Made by a program: the position numbers and the translations under genes
Notes under the pieces: model-generated
Seen by the model: the letters and a program-made list of their open reading frames with translations, nothing else
Told to the model about the DNA's origin: nothing
Database searches by the model: none
From: Sporosarcina ureae
GTDB lineage: Bacteria > Bacillota > Bacilli > Bacillales_A > Planococcaceae
Reading direction: 5' to 3'
NCBI RefSeq assembly: GCF_002101375.1
Contig: NZ_CP015207.1
Span: 62,001 to 126,000, forward strand
Length of the DNA stretch: 64,000 nt
In this document: positions 37,874 to 47,247 of the stretch, piece by piece
Position numbering within the stretch: position 1 is the stretch's first letter
Layout of the letters: every line of letters starts with the position of its first letter

Positions 37874-39010
37874 TCACTTTTCGTCTAACGTCTCACCACA
37901 TTCTGCGCAGAATTTCGCACCCGGCAGATTGGCATGTGAGCATGCAGGACAAATTTTCTCTGTGGCTTGAGATGTACCGCAAACGCTACAGAACTTCGCG
38001 TCTTTTGGAATCATGGTCTCACACTTCACGCAAGGTACTTTATCGGTTTCAACAGATTTTCCGCACTGACCACAGAACTTGGCATCGGCGTTGATCGTAG
38101 CCTGACAATGCGGACAGGATTTTGTCGCGGCTTGTGCTTGAGGTTGCTGTTGGTTCTGATTCATTGCATTTGCCATGACTTGACCCATGCCCATACCAGC
38201 ACCCATGCCGACACCAGCGCCCGCCATGCCACCTTCATTCTGAGCTGCATCCCGCATCGCTTCAGCCGCCTGATATTGCTGGTATTGCTGCATATTGCCG
38301 AGTACACCCATAGAGGTACGCTTGTCCATCGCTTGTTCTACTTCTTTTGGTAACGATAGGTTTTCGATATAGAGTGATGTGATCTCGAAACCGAATGCAG
38401 CGAAACGAGACATCATCTTTTCTTTGCCTTTTTCACTTAATTCGTCGTAATGCATGGATAGATCGAGCGCAGGTAGTTGAGATTCTGCGAATAAATCGGA
38501 TAATCCAGAAATGATCATTTTCTTTAGATGACCTTCAATAGAATTCGTATCATACGAACTGTTCGTTCCAAACAACTCACGCAAGAAAACGGTCGGCTCC
38601 GATACCCGATACGAATAAATCCCATAACCCCGAAGCCGTATCATGCCGAAATCCGGATCACGCATCATAATGGGATTCGATGTGCCCCATTTTTGATTGA
38701 TGAATTGTTTCGTATTAATGAAATATACTTCCGCTTTAAACGGCGAATCAAAGCCGTATTTCCAAGATTTCAACTTCGTCAGGATGGGCATGTTTTGTGT
38801 ATACAAAATATGACGTCCTGGTCCAAATACGTCCGCAATTTCGCCTTCATTGACGAAGACCGCGACTTGCGATTCCCTGACCGTCAGCTCTGCACCCATT
38901 TTAATTTCATTATTATGCACGGGGAACTGATAAACTAACGTATTGGCATCCTGTGCTTGCCACTCGATTACTTCGATAAATTGGTTTTTGAACATATTAA
39001 AAAATCCCAC
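37874..39010 (-). CDS. SPFH-domain protein with C-terminal zinc ribbons, YdjI-like
   Basis: A 378-residue protein: an SPFH/band-7-like part (about 20-240, with VFGPGRHILYTQNMPIL and LFAESQLPALDLSMHYDELS), a Gly/Met/Gln-rich linker (GMAGAGVGMGAGMGMGQ), then three short Cys-x2-Cys zinc ribbons (CPHCQ/CGQCG, CVKCE/CSVCG, CPACS/CAECG). It starts with GTG behind GGAGGG. This is the virion core protein-like family; B. subtilis YdjI is recruited to the membrane with PspA. The promoter upstream looks like an extracytoplasmic-stress sigma factor site, in keeping with that role. Confidence 0.82.
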   Translation of the reverse strand: MGFFNMFKNQFIEVIEWQAQDANTLVYQFPVHNNEIKMGAELTVRESQVAVFVNEGEIADVFGPGRHILYTQNMPILTKLKSWKYGFDSPFKAEVYFINTKQFINQKWGTSNPIMMRDPDFGMIRLRGYGIYSYRVSEPTVFLRELFGTNSSYDTNSIEGHLKKMIISGLSDLFAESQLPALDLSMHYDELSEKGKEKMMSRFAAFGFEITSLYIENLSLPKEVEQAMDKRTSMGVLGNMQQYQQYQAAEAMRDAAQNEGGMAGAGVGMGAGMGMGQVMANAMNQNQQQPQAQAATKSCPHCQATINADAKFCGQCGKSVETDKVPCVKCETMIPKDAKFCSVCGTSQATEKICPACSHANLPGAKFCAECGETLDEK

Positions 39011-39068
39011 TGTAATCCCTCCAACTCGACGTCATTATGTAAATCATGCGATTTCATGTAGTATACCA

Positions 39069-39094
39069 TACGAAGAATAGGCAAAATGGTTTCA
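39069..39094 (-). promoter_or_regulatory. ECF (sigma-W-type) promoter of the ydjI-like operon
   Basis: On the minus strand TGAAAC (39089-39094), 16 bp, CGTA (39069-39072) matches the B. subtilis sigma-W consensus TGAAAC-N16-CGTA. Start of transcription would be about 50 bases before the gene. Confidence 0.72.
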
Positions 39095-39134
39095 TTTTGC
39101 GCGAAATATCTTTCGGTAAATGAACAATCAAAAC

Positions 39135-39163
39135 GTGACGTACATCGAAAGAAAGAGTACAAT
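39135..39163 (+). promoter_or_regulatory. Candidate promoter of yqjP-yqjQ
   Basis: GTGACG (39135-39140) and TACAAT (39158-39163) are 17 bp apart, 38 bases before yqjP. The -35 is weak. Confidence 0.4.
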
Positions 39164-39201
39164 AGACTGAACAGTCATTCATTTAATAGGGGGAACAGTA
39201 T

Positions 39202-40143
39202 ATGATCACAAAAATTATTACACCTACACCATTTGCGGTAGGTGACGTGAACTGCTTTTTACTAAAAGGCGACACACTGACGTTAGTAGATGCGGCGACG
39301 AAAACGCCGGAAGCACGTGAAGTGTTGCAGATGAAATTAAAAGAAATGGGCTATACATTCCAAGATATAGAGCAAGTATTTGTCACGCATCACCATCCCG
39401 ATCACTGTGGATTGGTCGAGATGTTTGATCGTGCAGAAATTCTCGGTCATCCGTATTTAAACTATTGGCTAACACGCGATAAAGAGTTTTTGGATCGTCA
39501 TGACCGTTTCTATGAACAATCATTAGTAGAAGAAGGTGTGCCGGAACAATATTTGAAATGGGTGAAACGATTCCGTCGATCCGTCGACTTGATGGGAGGG
39601 CGTCCCGTCGATCGCATGATGAATGAAGGTGACGAGCTGCCAGGACATCCAGGGTGGAAAGTCCAAGAGTCTTTAGGTCACGCACAAAGTCATTTATCAT
39701 TATTCAATGAAAAAGAAGGTATTCTGATCGGTGGCGATTTATTGTTAGAGAAAGTGTCATCCAATCCATTAATTGAGCCACCCTTTAAGAAAGAACAAGG
39801 ACGTCCGAAGTCGTTGCTTCAATACAATGCGTCACTAAAACGTTTGTTGGATTTACCGGTGTCACTCGTTTACGGAGGTCATGGCAGTGAGATTACCCAA
39901 GCCCATGAGCTGATAACCGAACGCTTGGGGAAGCAGCACGACCGCGCCATGAAAGTTCTCGCTATGTTAGACGAATCTAAAACAGTCTTTGACGTGACGA
40001 AGCTCCTATTCCCAGCAGTATATGAGAAAGAGTTGGGGCTGACGCTGTCTGAAACCATCGGGCAGCTGGATTACCTAGTGGCAGCAGAATTAATCTCAGA
40101 AACGGCCGATTCAGCGGGAGTTCATCACTATGTCCGCATCTAA
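39202..40143 (+). CDS. yqjP: Metallo-beta-lactamase fold hydrolase YqjP
   Basis: A 313-residue MBL-fold protein with the metal motif VTHHHPDHCGLVEMF near residues 61-75, more ligands in GHAQSHLSLF and LIGGDLLL, and YGGHGSEI. The C-terminal third is a helical domain as in the GLX2-like/YqjP group. Substrate unknown. AGGGGGAACAGTAT precedes ATG. It overlaps yqjQ by 14 bases, the same pair as in B. subtilis. Confidence 0.9.
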   Translation: MITKIITPTPFAVGDVNCFLLKGDTLTLVDAATKTPEAREVLQMKLKEMGYTFQDIEQVFVTHHHPDHCGLVEMFDRAEILGHPYLNYWLTRDKEFLDRHDRFYEQSLVEEGVPEQYLKWVKRFRRSVDLMGGRPVDRMMNEGDELPGHPGWKVQESLGHAQSHLSLFNEKEGILIGGDLLLEKVSSNPLIEPPFKKEQGRPKSLLQYNASLKRLLDLPVSLVYGGHGSEITQAHELITERLGKQHDRAMKVLAMLDESKTVFDVTKLLFPAVYEKELGLTLSETIGQLDYLVAAELISETADSAGVHHYVRI

Positions 40144-40885
40144 AACCGTGCTGATCACGGGAGCGACGAGCGGAATTGGGTTTGAACTGGCGAAGCGCAT
40201 GACAGTGTTGAACAATTACCGCGTCATCGCGACAGGTCGCAATGCGAAGGCGTTAGAAGAGTTACGCGTACTCGGTGCAGAAGGATATTGTGCCGATCTA
40301 CGAGATACGAAGCAACTCGATTGGCTTGTATCTTGCGTAGGAACACCTGACCTCATCGTATTTTCAGCTGGGGTCGGGAAGTTTCACTTGGCGCATGAAA
40401 CGACCGATGAAGACACGTATGCGATGCTTGAAACGAATGTACTCGTACCCATGCAACTGACCGCTCGTGTGGTACCTTCTATGATCGAGCGCAAGCACGG
40501 TCATCTCGTCTATATCGGTTCACAAGCAGGGAAGGTTGCGACACCCAAAACATCGGTCTATGCCGCAACAAAACACGCGCTAATTGGCTATACGAATGCT
40601 GTGCGTATGGAAGTGGCGCCTTATGACGTCAATGTATCCGTCATCCATCCAGGACCGATCGATACACCGTTTATCCAACTAGCAGACGTCACGGGCGGCT
40701 ACAAGCAAGCGATGGGCAGCCAGTTGCTGTCGGTTGATACAGTTGTGCGTGCCGTTATGGAAACAATCGAGCGACCTAGACGTGAAGTGAACTTGCCAAA
40801 AATCACCGGTCTGACAAGTAGGCTCTACGCATTGGCACCTAGCGTAGTCGAAACCATCGGGAAACCGTTTTTCTATAAAAAGTAA
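40130..40885 (+). CDS. yqjQ: Short-chain dehydrogenase/reductase YqjQ
   Basis: A 251-residue SDR. The NAD(P) loop is VLITGATSGIGFELAKR, the active site is Ser in LVYIGSQAG and Tyr/Lys in YAATKHALIGY, and HPGPIDTPF follows. It starts inside yqjP, so the two are translated together. Substrate unknown. A strong terminator follows. Confidence 0.92.
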   Translation: MSASKTVLITGATSGIGFELAKRMTVLNNYRVIATGRNAKALEELRVLGAEGYCADLRDTKQLDWLVSCVGTPDLIVFSAGVGKFHLAHETTDEDTYAMLETNVLVPMQLTARVVPSMIERKHGHLVYIGSQAGKVATPKTSVYAATKHALIGYTNAVRMEVAPYDVNVSVIHPGPIDTPFIQLADVTGGYKQAMGSQLLSVDTVVRAVMETIERPRREVNLPKITGLTSRLYALAPSVVETIGKPFFYKK

Positions 40886-40898
40886 AAAGTATGTAGAG

Positions 40899-40948
40899 CG
40901 CTGTTGCTACAAGTCGTTATGATACGACTTGTGGCGGCAGTGTTTTTT
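40899..40948 (+). terminator. Terminator after yqjQ
   Basis: CGCTGTTGCTACAAGTCGT and ACGACTTGTGGCGGCAGTG form a long stem around TATG, followed by TTTTTT. Confidence 0.9.
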
Positions 40949-41062
40949 GAAATGGGAAATAAAAATACGTTACGTAATAGGACTCACTATGATGCTGGAA
41001 AATGGCCGACGTTTGATTCTGGCAACATTCTTTACATGTATTTATCGATAGAATAATAAAGT

Positions 41063-41194
41063 AGTTGATCGTAAGTGGAAGGCGGCGACTCCCAGAGGAT
41101 CAGCGTGCGCCTTGAGACCCTGGACGTAGCGAAGCGAAGGAAGCGGCTCAAGCCACGCCCTCGGGAAAGCGTCCGCCTGGAACGTCGATCAACG
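41063..41194. repeat. Structured dispersed repeat element with long terminal pairing
   Basis: GTTGATCG..GGAAGGCGG(CG)AC at the left pairs with GTCCGCCTGGAACGTCGATCAAC at the right; inside, GCGCCTTGAG pairs with CTCAAGCCACGC. This GC-rich type (GGCGGCGACTCC ... GGCTCAAGCC ... GAAAGCGTCCGCC) is, as I remember it, common between genes in Bacillaceae and Planococcaceae. No ORF is inside; function unknown. Confidence 0.75.
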
Positions 41195-41448
41195 GTGCCA
41201 ACCCACTTACTTTTCACCTAGATCCACAAATAATAATATTATGTAAAATAGAATAAACTACTTTATAAAGAAGTTGGAATATTCTATCAGAAATGCTATA
41301 GTGTGAATGATAGAGTTCACACATTAGACATAAATGAAAGGCCTCAGAAATGTTACCAAACCTACTACGATTTAACACCCTGACATCACTCTGAGCAAAT
41401 ACCATTACTAGAAAATTTATAATGAACGCTAAAAAGGGTGGGATTTGT
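41195..41448. other. AT-rich gap before the MFS gene
   Basis: AT-rich leader without a convincing ORF or terminator. TATAGTGTG near 41297 could be a -10 for the MFS gene, but no matching -35 is clear. Confidence 0.4.
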
Positions 41449-42711
41449 ATGCTAGCTAAAGAACATAATCAAAACATTTGGAAATACGCATTTGCAAGCG
41501 TCGCCGTCACGGTCAGTTCTCTCGGCTTTGGACGGATGTCATATGGAATCATTATGCCTTTCATGAAAGAGAACCTCGCGATGTCTTATAAACAAGCAGG
41601 ACTACTCGCCACAACGGTGTCAATTGGCTATTTGCTAATGGTGATTTTTGTAGGATTGCTCGTGACCAAATACGGAGCGAAAAAGCTTGTGATTTTTGGA
41701 ACGGGACTCGTTTCATTTGGACTATTTATGTTATCGTTCGTCGCAGGCTATAACTGGACACTTTTCGCCATGCTTCTGCTCGGAATAGGAACTGCATTCA
41801 CCTATACGCCGCTCATTACGATACTCGTCGGCTGGTTTCCGAGGAAACGCGGCATGCTGATCGGCTTTCTCGTTAGCGGCATGGGGCTAGGAACGCTGAT
41901 TTCCAGCGCGTTAATTCCGTTCTTCACCACATGGTTTGGCGATATGGGCTGGCGCTATTTATGGTTCTTCTATGGTGTTGTGTCGATCGTATCTATCATA
42001 ATCGCGCTGATTATTTTACGTGATCCACCGATACCGTTACTAGCTAAGGAAACGCAGGAACATTCATTTTGGAAGAAAGTCTACTTCAATACACGTGTAC
42101 TTCGAGTCGCAATCATCTATGGATTGGTTGGATTTGCGTATTTGGTACCACAAAGTTTCTTGTTTAGCTATATTCTCGAAGTCGGGCTTTCTACATTCCA
42201 AGCAGGGCAGATCATGGCGATCAGCGGAATCATGGCGATTTTCAGTGGTCCGTTATGGGGCGAAGTTTCTGATCGTATCGGACGAAAATCTGCGTTGCTC
42301 GCGACACTTGGAATTGGTGCAGTTTCACTTATCATTCCGGTTATTTTCCCCGTATATAGTGGGCTCATCGTCAGTCAATTCCTTTGGGGTGCGACAATTG
42401 TCGGGATGCTGTCGCTCTGCCAAGCGTTATCTACAGAACAAGTACATCCGATGTATGCACCCGTTGCTCTCGGCTATGTGACGTTCTTCTTCGCGGCAGG
42501 ACAGTTGCTTGGACCGGGTATCGGTGGTTGGATCATCGACCGCTTCGAGCAAATTCCTCTCGCGCTAATTATGTGCAGTGTATTACTCGCTTTGGCGTTC
42601 TTGCTGACAATTCGAATGAACGCGCATGCAGTGGATGATGAGACGGAGTTGGAAGTGAAGCCTGTGTTGGCTACTTTTTGCAAGAAAGAAACTCCTACTA
42701 AGGAAGTATAA
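41449..42711 (+). CDS. MFS transporter
   Basis: A 420-residue permease with about 12 hydrophobic segments. An MFS motif A-like loop (LLVTKYGAKKL and GEVSDRIGRKSALLA) appears in both halves. The opening VSSLGFGRMSYGIIMPFMKE resembles the YbfB/YjiJ type. ATG at 41449 is chosen behind AAGGGTGGG; a start 9 codons upstream has no such site. Substrate unknown. It stands alone and ends in a terminator. Confidence 0.85.
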   Translation: MLAKEHNQNIWKYAFASVAVTVSSLGFGRMSYGIIMPFMKENLAMSYKQAGLLATTVSIGYLLMVIFVGLLVTKYGAKKLVIFGTGLVSFGLFMLSFVAGYNWTLFAMLLLGIGTAFTYTPLITILVGWFPRKRGMLIGFLVSGMGLGTLISSALIPFFTTWFGDMGWRYLWFFYGVVSIVSIIIALIILRDPPIPLLAKETQEHSFWKKVYFNTRVLRVAIIYGLVGFAYLVPQSFLFSYILEVGLSTFQAGQIMAISGIMAIFSGPLWGEVSDRIGRKSALLATLGIGAVSLIIPVIFPVYSGLIVSQFLWGATIVGMLSLCQALSTEQVHPMYAPVALGYVTFFFAAGQLLGPGIGGWIIDRFEQIPLALIMCSVLLALAFLLTIRMNAHAVDDETELEVKPVLATFCKKETPTKEV

Positions 42712-42783
42712 AAGAGCATGGCTTTAGTAATGTGTATTTTTTAATAAAGTACGTGAGCCTGGCAACAGCAAATATGTAAAAAT

Positions 42784-42830
42784 AAAAGGTATCAGCATCC
42801 CGCAAATGAAGGGATCTGGTACCTTTTCAT
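42784..42830 (+). terminator. Terminator after the MFS gene
   Basis: AAAAGGTATCAGCATCCC and GGGATCTGGTACCTTTT form a long stem around GCAAATGA. Confidence 0.85.
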
Positions 42831-42839
42831 CTCGTTTAA

Positions 42840-42848
42840 TGGTATAAT
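42840..42848 (+). promoter_or_regulatory. Extended -10 element before the PAS histidine kinase
   Basis: TGGTATAAT is a TGn-TATAAT extended -10, about 75 bases before the kinase start. No good -35 is seen, which is usual for this type. Confidence 0.5.
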
Positions 42849-42921
42849 AAGTAAACTTAATTTGAATACTTCAAAATATTACCAAATAGCAGTAAAATAT
42901 AAAACATGGAGGTGAGAGGTT

Positions 42922-45117
42922 ATGAAAAATGACGTAGAGAGAGTAGTTAAAAACCCACATCTATATACTAAAGACCATATAATTCATTACGTGAGCAATG
43001 GATTCCTCGAGTTAACTGGATATGAAGAGTGTGATGTAGTAGGAAAATCCCTTACTGATATAGACGCATTATTACGATCTGAACACCAAATATCTATTCA
43101 GGAGATTAAAGCGACAGATTATTTATATATTTTCACTAGTAATAATTTGCCAATGGAAGTTGAAATAAGTATTGAAATCATCTATGAAGAAGACGTTAAA
43201 ATCTATTACTTTAAAGAGATAAAAGATTCGGCATTAAAATTCACATTAGATAACTTTATTTGTACTGATACTTATAAAAATGGATCTGTAGCAATATTTA
43301 GCTATCCGGATGGTATTCTTCTACAACATGATGAGAACTATATTCATACATTATCCTTAATGAACATGATTTCGGAAAATCCACTAGGTAAACATCCTTC
43401 GTTTTCGAATAATATTATAGATTTATTAAAACAAGGCACTTCTCTGCATGAATTTGGTGTAGAATCAATAAGTTCAAATGGAGTACCGACGTATTGGGAT
43501 ATAAATGTGAAAATGATATGTGGAGATCACAACAAGTATGTACTATTCTCTATTTACGATGTGACAGACAGGACCCGTGAAAGAAAACTTACTACTAAAC
43601 AAAGAGGCGAAATGGAACTATTAGTTAGCCATACACCAAATATTGCACGTACTGTAGATAGAGTAGATAATATGTCAACTATTATAAATGGCATAGATAT
43701 AGACGGACGAGCTACCGATATAAATAAAGTCGGCAGGCAAAACCTATCCCAACCTATCCCAGAGCAGGTTCCGGATATACACTCAGTAACTAGTGAAATG
43801 GCATATGTGAAAAGTGAATTTTTCACTACTTATTTTGGATGTGATGGAACGCCTAACTATACTGGGCAAGGAAATGTAGACAGTGATATTCCCATCTATA
43901 AAAATATAGAAAATATTTATAAGACGAAAGAATATAAAGCCTTGCAGGAAAATGTAGAAGATATTTCACTTTACTATGCGTCATTCTCTAACAAAGGCTT
44001 CAAAATAACTTATATTAATGATTATGCATTTGAAATCTTTAAAAGGGAAATACCGGAAGTCCATACAGAATTAGATGTATACGGGAAAAGTTTTTTTGAT
44101 TTTTATAAGACTGATGATGTGGATGAATTGATAAAAGAAATCTATAAATCTATTGAAAACAAATCCTCGTATACACATAAACTTAGTTTTTGTGTAGATG
44201 GGACTCCTCACTATACAAAAACCATTTTTCAACCTATGTTCAATCAAAATAATGAAGTAGAAAAGATTATTGCCTTGGGGTTAGATATTTCCGATGAAGA
44301 ATTAGCTAACAAAAGAATGGAAAAACTTCTTACAGCCCAAGAAGAATTATTCATCAACACATCTCATGAACTAAAGACACCATTAAGTGTAATATTTAGT
44401 GGAGCTCAATTATTGAATTTATATTTGGAAAACGATTCCCTGGAAGAATGTAGAGACGATATTTTGAATATTAATAAGACAACAATAGGGAATTGTTTTA
44501 GACTAATCAAACTCATAAATAATATATTAGATATTTCAAAAATAGAATCGGGACTAAATGAATTACACTTATGCAATTACAATATTGTGGAGATCATAGA
44601 TAGCATTGTACAATCAGTTTCAGAGTACACCAAGTCTAAAGATATTCAAATTATATTTGACCCAGATGTGGAAGAACTCTTTATCGCATTGGATGTGTAT
44701 AAATTTGATAGAATTTTACTCAATCTTATTTCAAATGCAATAAAATTCTCTATTACGGGTAAAGTTATATTTATAAAGCTAGAGGTAACAGATTATCAAA
44801 CAGTAAGAATTTCTGTAACAGACGAAGGCATTGGTATAGCTCAGGAGAGTATGGGTGCTATATTCGGAAAGTTTATACAATTAAACAGAAATTTAAATCG
44901 TATATCTGAAGGCACTGGGCTTGGTTTGCCTCTAGCTAAGTCTATGGCTGAACTTCATGGAGGGAGTCTAACCGTAGAAAGCATTCTCGATAAAGGGAGT
45001 ACATTTACTATTGAACTTCCTATTAAGACAATAGATACTACAACTAGTAACCAAGAAGATACGACTGATATTGATCGAGTTGAGATAATAAAATATGAAT
45101 TCTCAGATATATATTAA
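42922..45117 (+). CDS. Orphan PAS-domain sensor histidine kinase
   Basis: A 731-residue soluble kinase without membrane segments. An N-terminal PAS domain (about 15-100, IHYVSNGFLELTGYEE), a second PAS-like region (about 110-225), a linker, a third PAS domain (about 345-470) and a kinase core follow. The phospho-acceptor is His482 in INTSHELKTPLS; the ATPase boxes are LLNLISNAIKFS, VTDEGIGIA and EGTGLGLPLAKSMAELHGG. No response regulator is encoded beside it, and no receiver domain is fused. The codons are clearly more AT-rich than in neighbours, which suggests a different history. It may feed the sporulation phosphorelay, but that is a guess. Confidence 0.88.
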   Translation: MKNDVERVVKNPHLYTKDHIIHYVSNGFLELTGYEECDVVGKSLTDIDALLRSEHQISIQEIKATDYLYIFTSNNLPMEVEISIEIIYEEDVKIYYFKEIKDSALKFTLDNFICTDTYKNGSVAIFSYPDGILLQHDENYIHTLSLMNMISENPLGKHPSFSNNIIDLLKQGTSLHEFGVESISSNGVPTYWDINVKMICGDHNKYVLFSIYDVTDRTRERKLTTKQRGEMELLVSHTPNIARTVDRVDNMSTIINGIDIDGRATDINKVGRQNLSQPIPEQVPDIHSVTSEMAYVKSEFFTTYFGCDGTPNYTGQGNVDSDIPIYKNIENIYKTKEYKALQENVEDISLYYASFSNKGFKITYINDYAFEIFKREIPEVHTELDVYGKSFFDFYKTDDVDELIKEIYKSIENKSSYTHKLSFCVDGTPHYTKTIFQPMFNQNNEVEKIIALGLDISDEELANKRMEKLLTAQEELFINTSHELKTPLSVIFSGAQLLNLYLENDSLEECRDDILNINKTTIGNCFRLIKLINNILDISKIESGLNELHLCNYNIVEIIDSIVQSVSEYTKSKDIQIIFDPDVEELFIALDVYKFDRILLNLISNAIKFSITGKVIFIKLEVTDYQTVRISVTDEGIGIAQESMGAIFGKFIQLNRNLNRISEGTGLGLPLAKSMAELHGGSLTVESILDKGSTFTIELPIKTIDTTTSNQEDTTDIDRVEIIKYEFSDIY

Positions 45118-45280
45118 AAATGAGTGCCTATGTGAGAAACTTACGTGAATGTATAAACATCCATGAAGGTTTCGTGCAAAGGTACTTTTTTTACAATTTC
45201 AATAAATATGAAACGATTTCCTACCCTATCCGTATACATAGTATGTAACAAAATCTAGTAACTGGAAAAGAGTGTTGGGT

Positions 45281-46960
45281 ATGTTGGGTTTACTACTATT
45301 TTCATTAGTTGTAGGAGTTATCACGAGTGCTATGATCGTGCCGTTCCTCTCTGTAAATAACAAAAAAGAACCATTATCTTTTAACCGCTGGGTCGCTTTT
45401 GGGACGCTTACAGTGATCAGTACGATTGGCGTATTTATATTTTATTACGTGACGAATTTAGATCGTAATTGGACATCGCTGTGGGCATTATTCCTTGTCG
45501 TCGCTATTTTAGGGGCAGTTTTTTCGCAAGGTATGGAGCGTAAAGTCAAAATGGTCGTATCGTTGGCAGCTTTGCTCATTGGTGTGTATGTCTTAAGTGC
45601 ACCTCTTTTCAACGCAAATAAAAAATATGAAACGGTTGCGATGAAGCAAAAAGTGGAAATTACAGCGTTTGATGAAACGAAAACGCCGGCTAGTGTGCCG
45701 CCAAAGTTTGCGCGTAATAAGATGAAAAAAGCATTTGGTCAAGTACCAGATACGAGTTATTACGAACTCGGACATTTACAAATTCAAAAAGTGAATGACG
45801 AATTTGTCTATATTGCGCCTGTTGAGTTTTCAGGATTTTTCAAATGGTTTAACGGTAAAACGACACCGGGTTATTTCACGATGAGTGCAACGGATTCATC
45901 GGATAACCCGAAATTCATTCAAACGGAAATGGCGTATACGACGTCTTCTTATTTCCATGAAAAAGTGTACCGAAAAATGCGTATGGAAATGCCGGATTTA
46001 ATCTTTTACGGAGATGTTCAATTGGAAATTGACGATGAAGGCAAGCCGCATTATATTCGCACGTATGGAGAATTCATTTCGGCACGTAACGGATTTAACG
46101 CCAAAGGAATTGTCATATTGGATCCTGAAACAGGTGCTACGAAGAAATATGCGTTATCAGATGTTCCTGAATTTATTAATGGGGCCATTTCACCTGAAGC
46201 GGTAAGTCTTCAAAATAGTTATTTCGGTAAGTATATTCATGGTTTTTGGAATTCATTGGTTGGCAAAAAAGATGTGAAGATTCCTTCAGACGAAGGTACA
46301 GAAGCCAATGTTAGCCCGATCTTTGATGCGGATGGACATATGTATTACTTTACAGATTTTGCCAGTCCAAAAGAAGGCGTAGACTCGATGCTTGGCTATG
46401 CATTAACAGATGGTCGAACAGGGAAAGCGACGTATTATACGGGGGATTTGGAAGAGTCCTACATGGATTCGCAAGGTGCGCTCCAGATCATTGAAAAGAA
46501 GTTTATCGAAAAGAAATGGAATGGCGAAATGCCTGTTTTGTATAACTTCTACGGTGAAGCTAGCTGGTTGACACCAGTACTTGATTCAAATGGATTCTTG
46601 CAAAATTACTTCATTGTTTCCGCTGCGAATCCTGAAATCTCTGTATTTGCGAATTCACCAAATGAAGCGTTGAAATTGTATAAAACCGCACTTCAACGTG
46701 GTGGCAGTACGGTAGATGGAAGTTCTGATGCAGAGGAAGCGAAAGCAACTATTACAGCCATGCGCGTATTTAAAGAACGCGTCGGTGAGTTTACAGTCGT
46801 TTCAATTCTAGCAAAAGACGGTCGAAACTTCCTTGTGTCATCGGAAGTCGAACCTCTTTCAATTTATGTGGAAGAAGGCGATCAGTTAACGGTAACGTAT
46901 TTGGAGACGGGTGAATTATTCTTACCTGTGAAAGAATTAGTTAATAACAGTGTGAAATAA
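45281..46960 (+). CDS. Conserved membrane protein with large extracellular domain
   Basis: I do not recognise this 559-residue protein. The first 120 residues hold four hydrophobic segments (about 1-22, 36-55, 65-82, 89-107); the rest is a soluble, Tyr/Phe-rich domain, probably outside the cell. It contains repeated strand-like pieces ending in ILDPETGATKKY and YALTDGRTGKATYY, which recall PepSY-like units. ATG at 45281 is preferred to the GTG at 45272 because of AAAAGAG spacing. It stands alone and ends in a terminator. Confidence 0.75.
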   Translation: MLGLLLFSLVVGVITSAMIVPFLSVNNKKEPLSFNRWVAFGTLTVISTIGVFIFYYVTNLDRNWTSLWALFLVVAILGAVFSQGMERKVKMVVSLAALLIGVYVLSAPLFNANKKYETVAMKQKVEITAFDETKTPASVPPKFARNKMKKAFGQVPDTSYYELGHLQIQKVNDEFVYIAPVEFSGFFKWFNGKTTPGYFTMSATDSSDNPKFIQTEMAYTTSSYFHEKVYRKMRMEMPDLIFYGDVQLEIDDEGKPHYIRTYGEFISARNGFNAKGIVILDPETGATKKYALSDVPEFINGAISPEAVSLQNSYFGKYIHGFWNSLVGKKDVKIPSDEGTEANVSPIFDADGHMYYFTDFASPKEGVDSMLGYALTDGRTGKATYYTGDLEESYMDSQGALQIIEKKFIEKKWNGEMPVLYNFYGEASWLTPVLDSNGFLQNYFIVSAANPEISVFANSPNEALKLYKTALQRGGSTVDGSSDAEEAKATITAMRVFKERVGEFTVVSILAKDGRNFLVSSEVEPLSIYVEEGDQLTVTYLETGELFLPVKELVNNSVK

Positions 46961-46968
46961 ATAATTGT

Positions 46969-47011
46969 GAAATAGCCTAATAGCGCAATCGCGTAGTTAG
47001 GCTATTTCTTT
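46969..47011 (+). terminator. Terminator after the membrane protein gene
   Basis: GAAATAGCCTAA and TTAGGCTATTTC pair around a region that itself contains GCGCAATCGCG. Confidence 0.85.
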
Positions 47012-47247
47012 GCGTATATTTATCGCATGATTTCTATCTAATTAGCGAAAAATTTCGACATATTATAATAGTTCATATTGAATAGCAAAATGAACTGTGT
47101 TAAAGTCGGGTTACTATGGTGAAATTGATAATATTTTGTCAATATAGGTATTCCATAATTAAATAGGTAGTAATTAACAATTTACTCGCGTTACATTCAC
47201 GCAATGGATTCTAGTAGTTACGAACTTTCATGTATAGGAGTGATAAA
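47012..47247. other. AT-rich leader of the GMC oxidoreductase operon
   Basis: Very AT-rich. The imperfect inverted repeat ATTGATAATATTTTGTCAAT (about 47125-47144) could be an operator; no clear -35/-10 pair is assigned. Confidence 0.35.
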
